DNA of 64,000 bases from Bacillus timonensis (GTDB lineage Bacteria; Bacillota; Bacilli; Bacillales; Bacillaceae_L), in contig JAIVAN010000004.1 in assembly GCA_020171895.1 (NCBI GenBank), positions 495,155 to 559,154 of the forward strand, given 5' to 3'. A program made the position numbers and the translations under genes. This document shows positions 24,894 through 32,700 of this stretch, one piece after another. Position 1 is the stretch's first letter; the number at the start of each line of letters is the position of its first letter. The notes under the pieces are model-generated. The model saw nothing but the letters and a program-made list of their open reading frames with translations, did not search any database and was not told where the DNA came from.

Positions 24894-26054
24894 TTATTGT
24901 ACTGCTGCTTGAACGTTAATTACACCATATCCATAGTAGAATGAAGAACCAAGTGGTGTAGCCGTATTCTTCAATCTGTCACGGACTTGAACATTTGAAA
25001 GACTAGGGTTGCTTGCTAGAATTAAAGCTGCCGCACCTGCTACGTGTGGTGATGCCATTGACGTACCGTTATATGTGTCATAGCCATTTCCATAAGGTAC
25101 TGTACTATAAATAGCAACACCTGGAGCCATCACTTCTAATTCATTCCCGACACTTGAGAATGAACCTCTGTTATTATTTGAGTCAACTGCTCCAACCGCA
25201 ATAACAGAAGCATATTTTGCAGGATAACCGATTGTGTTACGTTTCCCTTTTGAACCGCTGTTACCAGCAGCAGCAACTACGACGATTCCACTATTATTTG
25301 CATTGTCACAAGCCTGTTGGAGGGCAGTGGAACCTTGGCTTCCACCTAAGCTCATATTAATAACATTCACTTTTTCTTGAATTGCCCATTCAATTCCTTG
25401 AATAATTCCGCTATATGTTCCACTTCCATTACCATCTAAAACTTTTACAGCGTATAACGATACAGATGGTGCAACACCAAGGATACCTGTATGACCAGCG
25501 ATTGTTCCAGCAACGTGAGTACCATGTCCGTTTAGGTCAACATAAGGGTCTGGTTCAGCAGGGACAAAGCTTGCGCCACCAACTACTGTTAAATCAGAGT
25601 GTGATCTTTGGATACCTGTATCAAGTACAGCCACTTTAACTCCGCTACCTGTGTTACCAGCAGATTGAACAAGATCTGCTTTAATGTGTGGGATACCCCA
25701 AGGCACCGTTTGAGAAGCTGCCGTTACAGTAGGTTGTGTTACAGGTTTTGCAAAAGTTGTCGCAATTGCATCTTCCTCAACAAATGCAACGTTTTTATTC
25801 TTTGAAAGTGCAAAAACGGCTTGTTCTGGAAGTGAAACCTTCACTACGTTCATATACTTGAATTGATGTTTTACTTTCCCACCAAACTTATTAAGGTTAG
25901 CCACGTCTTGAGTTGTTACTTTTGAGTGAAAACCAATTAAGTAGTCCTTTTTTACAGTTGGAGCGTTAGAATTTGCAGATACTGTTCCAAATGCTAGTGA
26001 GAACACGAGGGCGAAGCTAAAGAGAATACTAAGTACTTTGAATCTTTTTTTCAT
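24894..26054 (-). CDS. secreted subtilisin-type serine protease (S8A)
   Basis: 386 residues: signal peptide (1-27, cleavage after VSA), I9 pro-region (about 34-97), an 18-residue spacer of Val/Thr/Pro, then the catalytic domain starting near [14 protein letters not shown]. The triad is Asp in AVLDTGIQ, His in NGHGTHVAG and Ser in [17 protein letters not shown] is nine bases before ATG 26054. Same architecture as the protease at 23494. Divergent from the NprR-like regulator at 26520; the shared intergenic region holds boxes at 26246 and 26378. Likely a nutrient-scavenging exoprotease made at high cell density. Confidence 0.95.
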   Translation of the reverse strand: MKKRFKVLSILFSFALVFSLAFGTVSANSNAPTVKKDYLIGFHSKVTTQDVANLNKFGGKVKHQFKYMNVVKVSLPEQAVFALSKNKNVAFVEEDAIATTFAKPVTQPTVTAASQTVPWGIPHIKADLVQSAGNTGSGVKVAVLDTGIQRSHSDLTVVGGASFVPAEPDPYVDLNGHGTHVAGTIAGHTGILGVAPSVSLYAVKVLDGNGSGTYSGIIQGIEWAIQEKVNVINMSLGGSQGSTALQQACDNANNSGIVVVAAAGNSGSKGKRNTIGYPAKYASVIAVGAVDSNNNRGSFSSVGNELEVMAPGVAIYSTVPYGNGYDTYNGTSMASPHVAGAAALILASNPSLSNVQVRDRLKNTATPLGSSFYYGYGVINVQAAVQ

Positions 26055-26215
26055 GTAAAAACCTCCGTTATGTTTTTTGTAACAATCAAGAAATCATGAA
26101 TTAATAGATAAATTACCAGATGAAAGATAGGATAATTGCAGAATATACTTTGGAATAGAGTTTGATAAAGAAGACTCTGTAACTATTCTTATTGAAATTT
26201 CTGATTATTACTAAT

Positions 26216-26257
26216 ATTATAATAACAGAGTGATATAAAAATTGGTATTGGGAAAAT
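26216..26257 (-). promoter_or_regulatory. promoter with NprR-type box, second subtilisin gene
   Basis: Minus strand: ATTTTCCCAATA (26246-26257), 24 bases, -10 TATAAT (26216-26221), no good -35. Both subtilisin promoters also share TAATAATCAGAAA just downstream. Confidence 0.7.
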
Positions 26258-26410
26258 CGGTGTAAATACATATGAATAATTGGGTAGTTTTTGATGCAAC
26301 TTTCCAAAGGTTGAATAGGAAAGTTTTAACTATATAATAGAAGAAAAGTGGTTTAATTCTACGAGAAATCTGTCACTTGGGAAAATTAATGTAAAAACAT
26401 GCGAATAATC
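26248..26410. repeat. duplicated 33-bp regulatory element (26248-26280 and 26378-26410)
   Basis: Both copies read TTGGGAAAAT, three variable bases, TGTAAA, one variable base, ACAT, two variable bases, GAATAAT: 27 of 33 positions identical, 130 bases apart, both between the divergent protease and regulator genes. Confidence 0.75.
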
Positions 26411-26426
26411 CAACTTTTTTGAGTTG

Positions 26427-26436
26427 ATTTTCCCAA
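26427..26436 (+). promoter_or_regulatory. inverted NprR-type box upstream of the regulator gene
   Basis: ATTTTCCCAA is the reverse complement of the TTGGGAAAAT at 26378-26387, 49 bases away. A -10-like TATACT at 26481-26486 precedes the regulator start, so autoregulation is possible. Confidence 0.5.
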
Positions 26437-26519
26437 CATAGAAAAAGAGGATTTTTCGTCTTTTTAGAGAAGTTTTATATTATACTAAATATTGAGATTA
26501 GTTAGAGGTGAATTGTGTT

Positions 26520-27782
26520 ATGGAAATAGGGAATAGACTTCGATTTTATAGAATACAACAGAACATGACACAAGAGGATTTAGCTAATGGGATTATATCG
26601 GTCTCCTATTTATCGAAGATCGAGAACAATCAAACCTCTGCAAGCATTGATGCACTTGAAATGTTATGTAAAAGACTTGGAATTAAGTTGATCGAGGAGG
26701 AAGAACTGACCTTATTAAAAGAATTAAATGAATGGTATTACAGCATTGTTCATAGAAATAAAGATGAAGCCATGGCGAGATATGAAAAATATGCTGATAT
26801 CATCCAATCTACCAATGATTCTACAGCTTATATTCACTTTGTTTTGTTTGAGTTGAGGTATTTCTTATTAAATCGTGAAATGGATAAAGCAAAGGAACAA
26901 CTCTCAAAGATTAACCTTTTTAAGGATATTTTTGATAATCAATTAAGTTACTATTATCATAAGTTTGTAGGGCTGTATCACTACCTTCTTAATAAGTTTT
27001 TTGACGCAAAGAATCATTATAAATTAGCAGAGAGAATTTTGAATAATAGTATCCACTTTGAAAAATGGGAAGAAGCAGATTTATATTATTCTATTGCACT
27101 AACTTATAGCCAAGTTGGAAAAATGGCACTTTGTAGTAACTATTCACAGCTGGCTCTTTCAATATTCCAGTCAATATATGACTTGAAAAGAAGTGCTGAA
27201 TGTCAAATTCTACTGGGTATTTGTTACTTAAGAACAGAAGAGTATTCATTAGCAGAGGAGAACTATCGATTAGCTGCTAAAGTAGCACAAACAATGAATG
27301 ATGATAATTTACTAGGGATTATTCACCATAATCTTGGGTATTTATATTCATTGAAAAAAGAGATTCATCAAGCAATATATGAGTACGAGAAGAGTTTAGA
27401 GTACAAAAAAGAAAAAAACGCTCTAGGTAGATTGAGAACCATTCATTCTCTAGTTGATGAATATTACAAATTAAATGATCTCGAAAAATGCAAAATTTGG
27501 ATAGACGAGGGAATGAGTTTATTACAAGGTGAAATTCATAGAGAATATAAAATTCATTTTACTATTTTTGAACATATCTTAGAAGATTCTCATATGAATT
27601 TTGAAAAGTATATGGAAAAAGAAGCTTTACCTTATTTTGAAAAACAAGAAAATTATCTTCAAGTACTTAAATATGCAGAAATGCTAGCAAAACATTATGA
27701 GAAGAAAAATAAATACAAGCAAGCAAGCTTGTATTATTCTAAAACAATAAAGGCTCTTAAACAACAAAACTATATATACTAA
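26520..27782 (+). CDS. nprR: NprR-like quorum-sensing regulator (RRNPP family)
   Basis: 420 residues. An XRE helix-turn-helix (about 5-60; MTQEDLANGIISVSYLSKIENNQT) is followed by a long helical TPR domain (about 75-415) with repeated patterns such as ADLYYSIALTYSQVGK and GIIHHNLGYLYSLKKEIHQAIYEYEKSLEY. This is the architecture of PlcR/NprR/PrgX sensors that bind a re-imported peptide. ATG 26520 matches the usual N terminus of the HTH; GTG 26508 is the longer alternative. The pro-peptide gene follows 20 bases on, and two proteases lie divergently upstream, as expected for NprR. In Bacillus, NprR with peptide activates protease genes. Confidence 0.85.
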   Translation: MEIGNRLRFYRIQQNMTQEDLANGIISVSYLSKIENNQTSASIDALEMLCKRLGIKLIEEEELTLLKELNEWYYSIVHRNKDEAMARYEKYADIIQSTNDSTAYIHFVLFELRYFLLNREMDKAKEQLSKINLFKDIFDNQLSYYYHKFVGLYHYLLNKFFDAKNHYKLAERILNNSIHFEKWEEADLYYSIALTYSQVGKMALCSNYSQLALSIFQSIYDLKRSAECQILLGICYLRTEEYSLAEENYRLAAKVAQTMNDDNLLGIIHHNLGYLYSLKKEIHQAIYEYEKSLEYKKEKNALGRLRTIHSLVDEYYKLNDLEKCKIWIDEGMSLLQGEIHREYKIHFTIFEHILEDSHMNFEKYMEKEALPYFEKQENYLQVLKYAEMLAKHYEKKNKYKQASLYYSKTIKALKQQNYIY

Positions 27783-27801
27783 TTATAAGGAGTGAACATT
27801 T

Positions 27802-27927
27802 ATGAAAAAAACTATTATTGCGTTATTACTAGGTGTTTTATTAGTAGGTGCAGCTGGATTACAAGGGAATCACTTTAGTGGAGAGGCTGAACATCCAGAC
27901 CCAACATCAACAACTAATCAAGGTTAA
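27802..27927 (+). CDS. candidate NprX-like signalling pro-peptide
   Basis: 41 residues; AAGGAG lies nine bases upstream. An MKK start and a hydrophobic core (ALLLGVLLVGAAGL) form an export signal, followed by a short polar tail, NHFSGEAEHPDPTSTTNQG. The segment EHPDPTS keeps the central Pro-Asp of the NprX signal SKPDIVG. Size, export signal and position right behind the receptor gene fit the RRNPP cassette rule. The mature peptide boundaries cannot be read from sequence. A strong terminator ends the unit. Confidence 0.75.
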   Translation: MKKTIIALLLGVLLVGAAGLQGNHFSGEAEHPDPTSTTNQG

Positions 27928-27937
27928 TTATAAGTAA

Positions 27938-27972
27938 TAAAAGGAACCTAGTTTGAATCTAGGTTCCTTTTA
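27938..27972 (+). terminator. terminator of the regulator/pro-peptide unit
   Basis: AAAAGGAACCTAG/CTAGGTTCCTTTT perfect 13-bp stem, loop TTTGAAT, T-rich end. Confidence 0.9.
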
Positions 27973-28026
27973 TTATTTCTGTAAAAAAACACACAATAAT
28001 CAACGTTATTGTGTGCCAGTCATCTT

Positions 28027-28152
28027 TCAATATTCCCCTGTATGTTTACTTGAATCAAGTCCTTTTCTTTTACGTTTTGTGGCTGCGTCAGCGATGACGC
28101 CAAAGACGATTAGTGCGCCGAAGAAGATTAATAACCAAACCCAAAGTGGCAT
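28027..28152 (-). CDS. 41-residue single-pass membrane protein
   Basis: Starts MPLWVWLLIFFGALIVFGVI, one membrane helix, then a basic tail (TKRKRKGLDSSKHTGEY). AAGGAG is nine bases before ATG 28152; an in-frame ATG at 28161 touches that site and is less likely. Small proteins of this kind are common in Bacillus; no function known to me. Confidence 0.65.
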   Translation of the reverse strand: MPLWVWLLIFFGALIVFGVIADAATKRKRKGLDSSKHTGEY

Positions 28153-28215
28153 AAGATTCATCTCCTTTTCTTATACTTTCTCTACTAGTAAATGAACAGA
28201 AGTGTGGAAATATAC

Positions 28216-28249
28216 CAAAAAAAAAACACTTTCAGTGAAGAAAAGTGTC
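28216..28249 (-). terminator. terminator of the gbsR-like gene
   Basis: Minus strand ACACTTT/AAAGTGT stem followed by a run of T of about ten bases. Confidence 0.75.
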
Positions 28250-28252
28250 TTT

Positions 28253-28798
28253 TTACGTTTTGGGAAGCTGATCTTTTGGTACAAATGAAAAAATGTCATG
28301 TGATTCAAACGTATCAACTAAACGATCAAGCCAATCATAATACTGAAGTGCTTGATGAAGTTTTTCGAGATCTTGTTTTGCCTTTTCTTTTAATTCATCA
28401 TTTGAGTGTTCATTTTCAATAATGGATTTTAATTCAGCAATCGACTTTTCAACTGCCTGAACATTCATGATGATACCTGCACGCCATTTAATCGTGAAGA
28501 AGTCAATGAATGTTTGGTACCAGTCTTGTTCGACTTCGTATAAATCCTTGCGAACCCCTTTTTTCCACACTTTATCAACCATTTTTAGATCTAAAAGGTT
28601 GCGAACCGATGTACTCATGCTCGTTTTACTCATGCCGAGTTCAACCTTCATCTCATCGAGCGTTAGTGGCCCCTCTTGGAAATAAAGCATCCCATAGAGT
28701 CTACCAACAGATGGTGTAACACCATAAAGATTCATATTTTGTGCGAAGGCTTCAATTACTCGATCCCGTGCTTTTTCTAATTGTTCATATCCATCCAA
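28253..28798 (-). CDS. GbsR/OpcR-family MarR-like repressor
   Basis: 181 residues. Winged-helix region (about 10-95) with VGRLYGMLYFQEGPLTLDEMKVELGMSKTSMSTSVRNLLDLKMVDKVWKKGVRKDLYEVE, diagnostic of the GbsR family, and a helical C-terminal region. GbsR-type proteins sense choline or glycine betaine and repress uptake or synthesis genes. It is divergent from the opuA operon, which it most probably controls; half-sites CTGTAC/GTACAG lie between them. Confidence 0.85.
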   Translation of the reverse strand: MDGYEQLEKARDRVIEAFAQNMNLYGVTPSVGRLYGMLYFQEGPLTLDEMKVELGMSKTSMSTSVRNLLDLKMVDKVWKKGVRKDLYEVEQDWYQTFIDFFTIKWRAGIIMNVQAVEKSIAELKSIIENEHSNDELKEKAKQDLEKLHQALQYYDWLDRLVDTFESHDIFSFVPKDQLPKT

Positions 28799-28914
28799 CG
28801 TAAATCACATCCCATGTCTATGATACTTATTTATAGCCTACCTATTATACTACGGAAAGTAAAGGACTCATATTAGAAGGAATGTTGAGTATATTAGAGT
28901 AATTCTAAGAATGC

Positions 28915-28947
28915 TGTACGTGTAGTATGTACAGTTTTTTCTGTACA
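28915..28947. promoter_or_regulatory. three alternating CTGTAC/GTACAG half-sites, candidate operator
   Basis: CTGTAC (28915-28920), GTACAG (28930-28935) and CTGTAC (28942-28947) make two overlapping inverted repeats in the divergent region between the gbsR-like gene and opuA. This 322-base gap holds no gene that I can support. Confidence 0.5.
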
Positions 28948-29120
28948 AAGTTTATGGCGAAATTTCCCACCATATGCCTTTTGAGTCTCGAAACAAATTT
29001 CTCTACAATTGTAAAGGTATGAGTGATCATGGTTGTTATTAGCAATGATGATTTAAGGATTGTGCGGATTATCTCATAAATATAGAGCGCGTTTTGTACG
29101 TGAGCATTAGAGGTGAAAGA

Positions 29121-30362
29121 ATGGAAAGCAAGAACGATGTGAAAATTAAGGTTACGAATGTAACCAAGGTTTTCGGAAAGAACGCAAAAAAAGCGGTTCA
29201 ATTATTGGATGAAGGAAAGTCAAAGAAAGACATTCTTCAACAAACTGGATCGACGGTTGGTGTAAACAAAGCAACGTTTGAAGTACATGCTGGAGAAATT
29301 TTTGTCATCATGGGTTTATCAGGTAGTGGTAAGTCTACGTTAGTCAGATTACTAAATCGATTAATTGAACCAACAAGTGGTGAGGTTCAAATTGATGGCA
29401 AAGACATTGTCAAAATGAACAAAGAAGAGCTTAGAGAAGTTCGTAGAAAAAAACTAAGCATGGTCTTTCAAAAATTTGCTCTTTTTCCACACCGTACGAT
29501 TTTAGAAAATACAGAGTATGGCTTAGAAATTCAAGGAATTGAAAAAACTGAGAGATCAAAAAAGGCACTTGAAGCTCTTAAACTAGTAGGTCTAGAAGGA
29601 TACGAAGACCAACTACCTAGTCAATTAAGTGGTGGAATGCAGCAACGTGTTGGTCTAGCAAGAGCGCTTGCAAATGACCCTGATGTCTTGTTAATGGATG
29701 AAGCCTTCAGTGCACTTGATCCATTGATTCGAAAGGATATGCAGGATGAGTTGTTAGAGCTTCAAGGTTCAATGGAAAAAACCATCATCTTCATCACGCA
29801 TGACCTTGATGAAGCATTACGAATCGGTGACCGTATCGCTCTAATGAAGGACGGAAACATTGTACAAATTGGTACACCTGAAGAAATTCTTATGAATCCA
29901 TCAAATGACTATGTTGAAAGATTCGTAGAGGATGTTGATTTATCCAAAGTGTTAACGGCAGGACATGTGATGAAGCGTCCTGAAACAGTTCAGCTTGAAA
30001 AAGGTGCTAGAGTTGCCCTTAAGCTTATGCAGGACAATCAATTATCTACGATTTATGTCGTTGATAAACAAAAGCGTTTAGTTGGCGCAGTTACTGCTGA
30101 TGATGCTTCAAAAGCAGTAGACAAGAAGCTTTCACTTGAAAATGTTCTGACGAAGGATGTTGTAACAGTAGAGGCAGAGACATTGTTAACGGATTTATTT
30201 GATGATGTTTCAACTGCAACAATACCAGTTGCTGTTGTTGATCAAGATAAGCGATTAAAAGGAATCGTCATTCGTGGTGCCGTAATCGGCGCACTAGCAG
30301 GAAACAATACGTATATAAATGACGTTGATTCTGTCCAACCACAGCTAAAGGAGGTGCTATAA
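29121..30362 (+). CDS. opuAA: glycine betaine ABC transporter ATPase with CBS domains
   Basis: 413 residues from ATG 29121 (AGAGGTG upstream). ABC domain: Walker A GLSGSGKST (about 60-68), Q-loop VFQKFALFPHRT, signature LSGGMQQRVGLARAL, Walker B LLMDEAFSALDP. The C-terminal third (about 285-405) holds two CBS motifs (HVMKRPETVQLEKGARVALKLM and LTKDVVTVEAETLLTDL), which in OpuA sense ionic strength or c-di-AMP. First gene of the opuA operon, and the next gene begins after one base. Confidence 0.93.
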   Translation: MESKNDVKIKVTNVTKVFGKNAKKAVQLLDEGKSKKDILQQTGSTVGVNKATFEVHAGEIFVIMGLSGSGKSTLVRLLNRLIEPTSGEVQIDGKDIVKMNKEELREVRRKKLSMVFQKFALFPHRTILENTEYGLEIQGIEKTERSKKALEALKLVGLEGYEDQLPSQLSGGMQQRVGLARALANDPDVLLMDEAFSALDPLIRKDMQDELLELQGSMEKTIIFITHDLDEALRIGDRIALMKDGNIVQIGTPEEILMNPSNDYVERFVEDVDLSKVLTAGHVMKRPETVQLEKGARVALKLMQDNQLSTIYVVDKQKRLVGAVTADDASKAVDKKLSLENVLTKDVVTVEAETLLTDLFDDVSTATIPVAVVDQDKRLKGIVIRGAVIGALAGNNTYINDVDSVQPQLKEVL

Positions 30363-30363
30363 G

Positions 30364-31212
30364 ATGGAAGGATTTTTACCAAAACTACCTTTAGCAACTT
30401 GGATTGATAGCTTAGTAGAATGGTTAACAATAAATTTCGAATCATTTTTCGAAGGTGTTGCCGGGGGATTAGAGTGGTTTGTTGATAGCATTGTGTTTAC
30501 GTTAGGAATTATTCCACCATTATTGTTAATTGCTATTATCGGGTTTGTCTCTTGGAAGTTATGCAAATGGAGAGTCGCATTATTTGGTGTTTTAGGTTTA
30601 TTACTTATTGTGAATTTAGGTTATTGGGAGGATACGATTGAAACACTCGCACTCGTATTAACCGCAGTTATCATATCGATTTTGATTGGAATTCCATTAG
30701 GGATTTGGGCTTCACAAAGTAAAACGGTTAAACAGATTGTGACACCGGTTCTAGACTTCATGCAGACAATGCCTGCATTCGTGTATTTATTACCGGCAAT
30801 CTTCTTCTTTAACATTGGTGTTGTACCTGGTGTTGTCGCGTCTGTTATTTTCGCTGTACCACCAACGATTCGCTTAACGGTACTTGGGATTCAACAAGTG
30901 CCTGCAGATTTAATTGAAGCTTCAGAAGCGTTTGGTTCAACAACAAAGCAACGTTTGTTGAAAGTACAATTGCCACTTGCTATGCCAACAATTATGGCAG
31001 GCATTAATCAAAGTATTATGCTAGCGCTATCAATGGTTGTAATTGCCTCAATGGTAGGTGCGCCTGGGTTAGGTACTGAAGTATATCGTGCTGTTACTCA
31101 GATTAAAACTGGTATTGGGTTTGAAGCAGGTCTTTCAATTGTCATCATTGCAATTGTATTGGACCGCATCACACAAAATATAGGAAGTAAAAAACAAGGG
31201 GGAACTGTATAA
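30364..31212 (+). CDS. opuAB: glycine betaine ABC transporter permease
   Basis: 282 residues, an amphipathic N terminus and about seven membrane segments. The BPD_transp_1 coupling loop is EASEAFGSTTKQRLLKVQLPLAMPTIMAGINQ (about residues 180-211). AAAGGAGG lies inside the end of opuAA. Its stop overlaps the start of the binding-protein gene by one base. Confidence 0.93.
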   Translation: MEGFLPKLPLATWIDSLVEWLTINFESFFEGVAGGLEWFVDSIVFTLGIIPPLLLIAIIGFVSWKLCKWRVALFGVLGLLLIVNLGYWEDTIETLALVLTAVIISILIGIPLGIWASQSKTVKQIVTPVLDFMQTMPAFVYLLPAIFFFNIGVVPGVVASVIFAVPPTIRLTVLGIQQVPADLIEASEAFGSTTKQRLLKVQLPLAMPTIMAGINQSIMLALSMVVIASMVGAPGLGTEVYRAVTQIKTGIGFEAGLSIVIIAIVLDRITQNIGSKKQGGTV

Positions 31213-32102
31213 TGTTTAAGAAAATTTTAGGTGTAACGTCCGCAGTAGCTTTAACAATTGGGTTAACTGCTTGTGGATCAGAAAAAGTAGACGAGAATGC
31301 TTCAATTGGTGAGCAATTAGACTACAAAATTGTTGGAATTGATCCAGGTGCTGGATTAATGAAATTAACCATTGATAAAGTTTTACCAGAATATGGTTTA
31401 GAAGGTGACTGGGAAGTCATTGAAGGATCAGGTGCTGCAATGTCAGCTGCTTTAGCGAAAGCTTATAAAAAAGAAGAACCTATTATTGTAACTGGTTGGA
31501 CACCTCACTGGAAATTTGCAAAGTTTGATCTTAAATATCTAGAGGATCCAAAAGGTATTTATGGTGGCGCTGAAGATGTTAATACTATTGTTCGTAAAGA
31601 CTTAAAAGCTGATCACCCAAGTGCACATACATTTTTAGACCAATTTGAGTGGACACCTGAGAATCTTCAAAGTGTTATGGTCATGATTGAAGATGGAACT
31701 TCTGAAGAAGAAGCTGCTGAAAAGTTTGTTAATGATAACGAAGAGTTAGTTAATAAGTGGATTGAAGGTGCTGAAAAAGTAGATGGCGACGAGTTTAAAA
31801 TGACGTATGTTGCTTGGTCTGATGTTATCGCTAGTTCAAACGTTGTGAAATATGTTTTAGAAAATAAATTAGGCTACGATGTTGAGTTAATTCAAGTTGA
31901 CGCTGCTCCAATGTGGGCTGGTGTAGCTGATGGAAGTGCTGACGCAATGGTAGGTGCTTGGTTACCAACAACTCATGCAGATTATTATGCTGAATATGAA
32001 GGTGACTTCGAGGACTTAGGTGCAAACTTAAGTGGAACGAAAATTGGATTAGTAGTTCCAGCATATATGGATATCGATTCAATTGAAGATTTAAAAGAGT
32101 AA
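31212..32102 (+). CDS. opuAC: glycine betaine-binding lipoprotein
   Basis: 296 residues. Lipoprotein signal with the lipobox LTACGS (Cys about 21), then a type II periplasmic-binding fold. The Trp residues of the ligand box are visible: VTGWTPHWKFAKFDL, AWSD and DAAPMWAGVADGSADAMVGAWLPTTH. It delivers glycine betaine or proline betaine to OpuAA-AB during osmotic stress. AAGGGGG precedes ATG 31212. A terminator follows. Confidence 0.93.
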   Translation: MFKKILGVTSAVALTIGLTACGSEKVDENASIGEQLDYKIVGIDPGAGLMKLTIDKVLPEYGLEGDWEVIEGSGAAMSAALAKAYKKEEPIIVTGWTPHWKFAKFDLKYLEDPKGIYGGAEDVNTIVRKDLKADHPSAHTFLDQFEWTPENLQSVMVMIEDGTSEEEAAEKFVNDNEELVNKWIEGAEKVDGDEFKMTYVAWSDVIASSNVVKYVLENKLGYDVELIQVDAAPMWAGVADGSADAMVGAWLPTTHADYYAEYEGDFEDLGANLSGTKIGLVVPAYMDIDSIEDLKE

Positions 32103-32117
32103 TAGTTTTTATGAGAG

Positions 32118-32149
32118 AGCTAGGCATCGATGTGGTGTCTAGCTTTTTT
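32118..32149 (+). terminator. terminator of the opuA operon
   Basis: AGCTAGGCA/TGTCTAGCT stem (one G-U pair), then a T run. Confidence 0.85.
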
Positions 32150-32271
32150 GTGCTCCTATTGTGAGAATGTGGTTGTGATTAACGAATTCTTGTGGGAGTT
32201 GAGCGAATCTGTTTCTTTTTGTATGTAAAATAAGTTAATTGATCGAATCGCACACATGCCAAAAATTTAAA

Positions 32272-32372
32272 TGATAGAATAATTTTTTTAAGCGATAGAA
32301 AAAAATTCAGATTCGTATGAAAAATTTTAAGATTCGTATGAAAAAAATTTAAAAGTGATAGAAAAGTATAGA
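32272..32372. repeat. degenerate AT-rich 21-bp tandem repeat
   Basis: GATTCGTATGAAAAATTTTA plus A (32310-32330) is repeated nearly exactly at 32331-32351, flanked by decayed units beginning GATAGAA. It lies in the 550-base gap between opuAC and the kinase gene, which otherwise shows only the promoter near 32646. Open frames across it lack starts with a ribosome site. Confidence 0.65.
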
Positions 32373-32645
32373 ATTCACTATTTTCATCAAAGTCCATCAC
32401 TCTAAAATAACAATTAACATCGCTTTTTTTCTAAAAAAGCTTTGTGAAATATGGAAAATCACTCTGTCAACTTAATTTTTTTACTATCAGAAGCAAATGT
32501 AAGGTTAAAACTGTTAGTTTCACAACGAAATAGCATTAAACGATTAAAATTTCACTCGTCTTTTACTTTTTGGTTTGCTAATCATGTCGAAGAACGCCCT
32601 TTTTTTAGTGAATGTGTTAAAAATTCTGAATTTAACTTTTCTTTA

Positions 32646-32673
32646 TTGACGGTTATAGGTAAAATAATACTAT
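32646..32673 (+). promoter_or_regulatory. candidate promoter of the PAS kinase gene
   Basis: TTGACG (32646-32651), 16 bases, TACTAT (32668-32673), about 28 bases before the start codon. Confidence 0.5.
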
Positions 32674-32700
32674 ATACGACCGGAGAGGATAGTGTAAATA

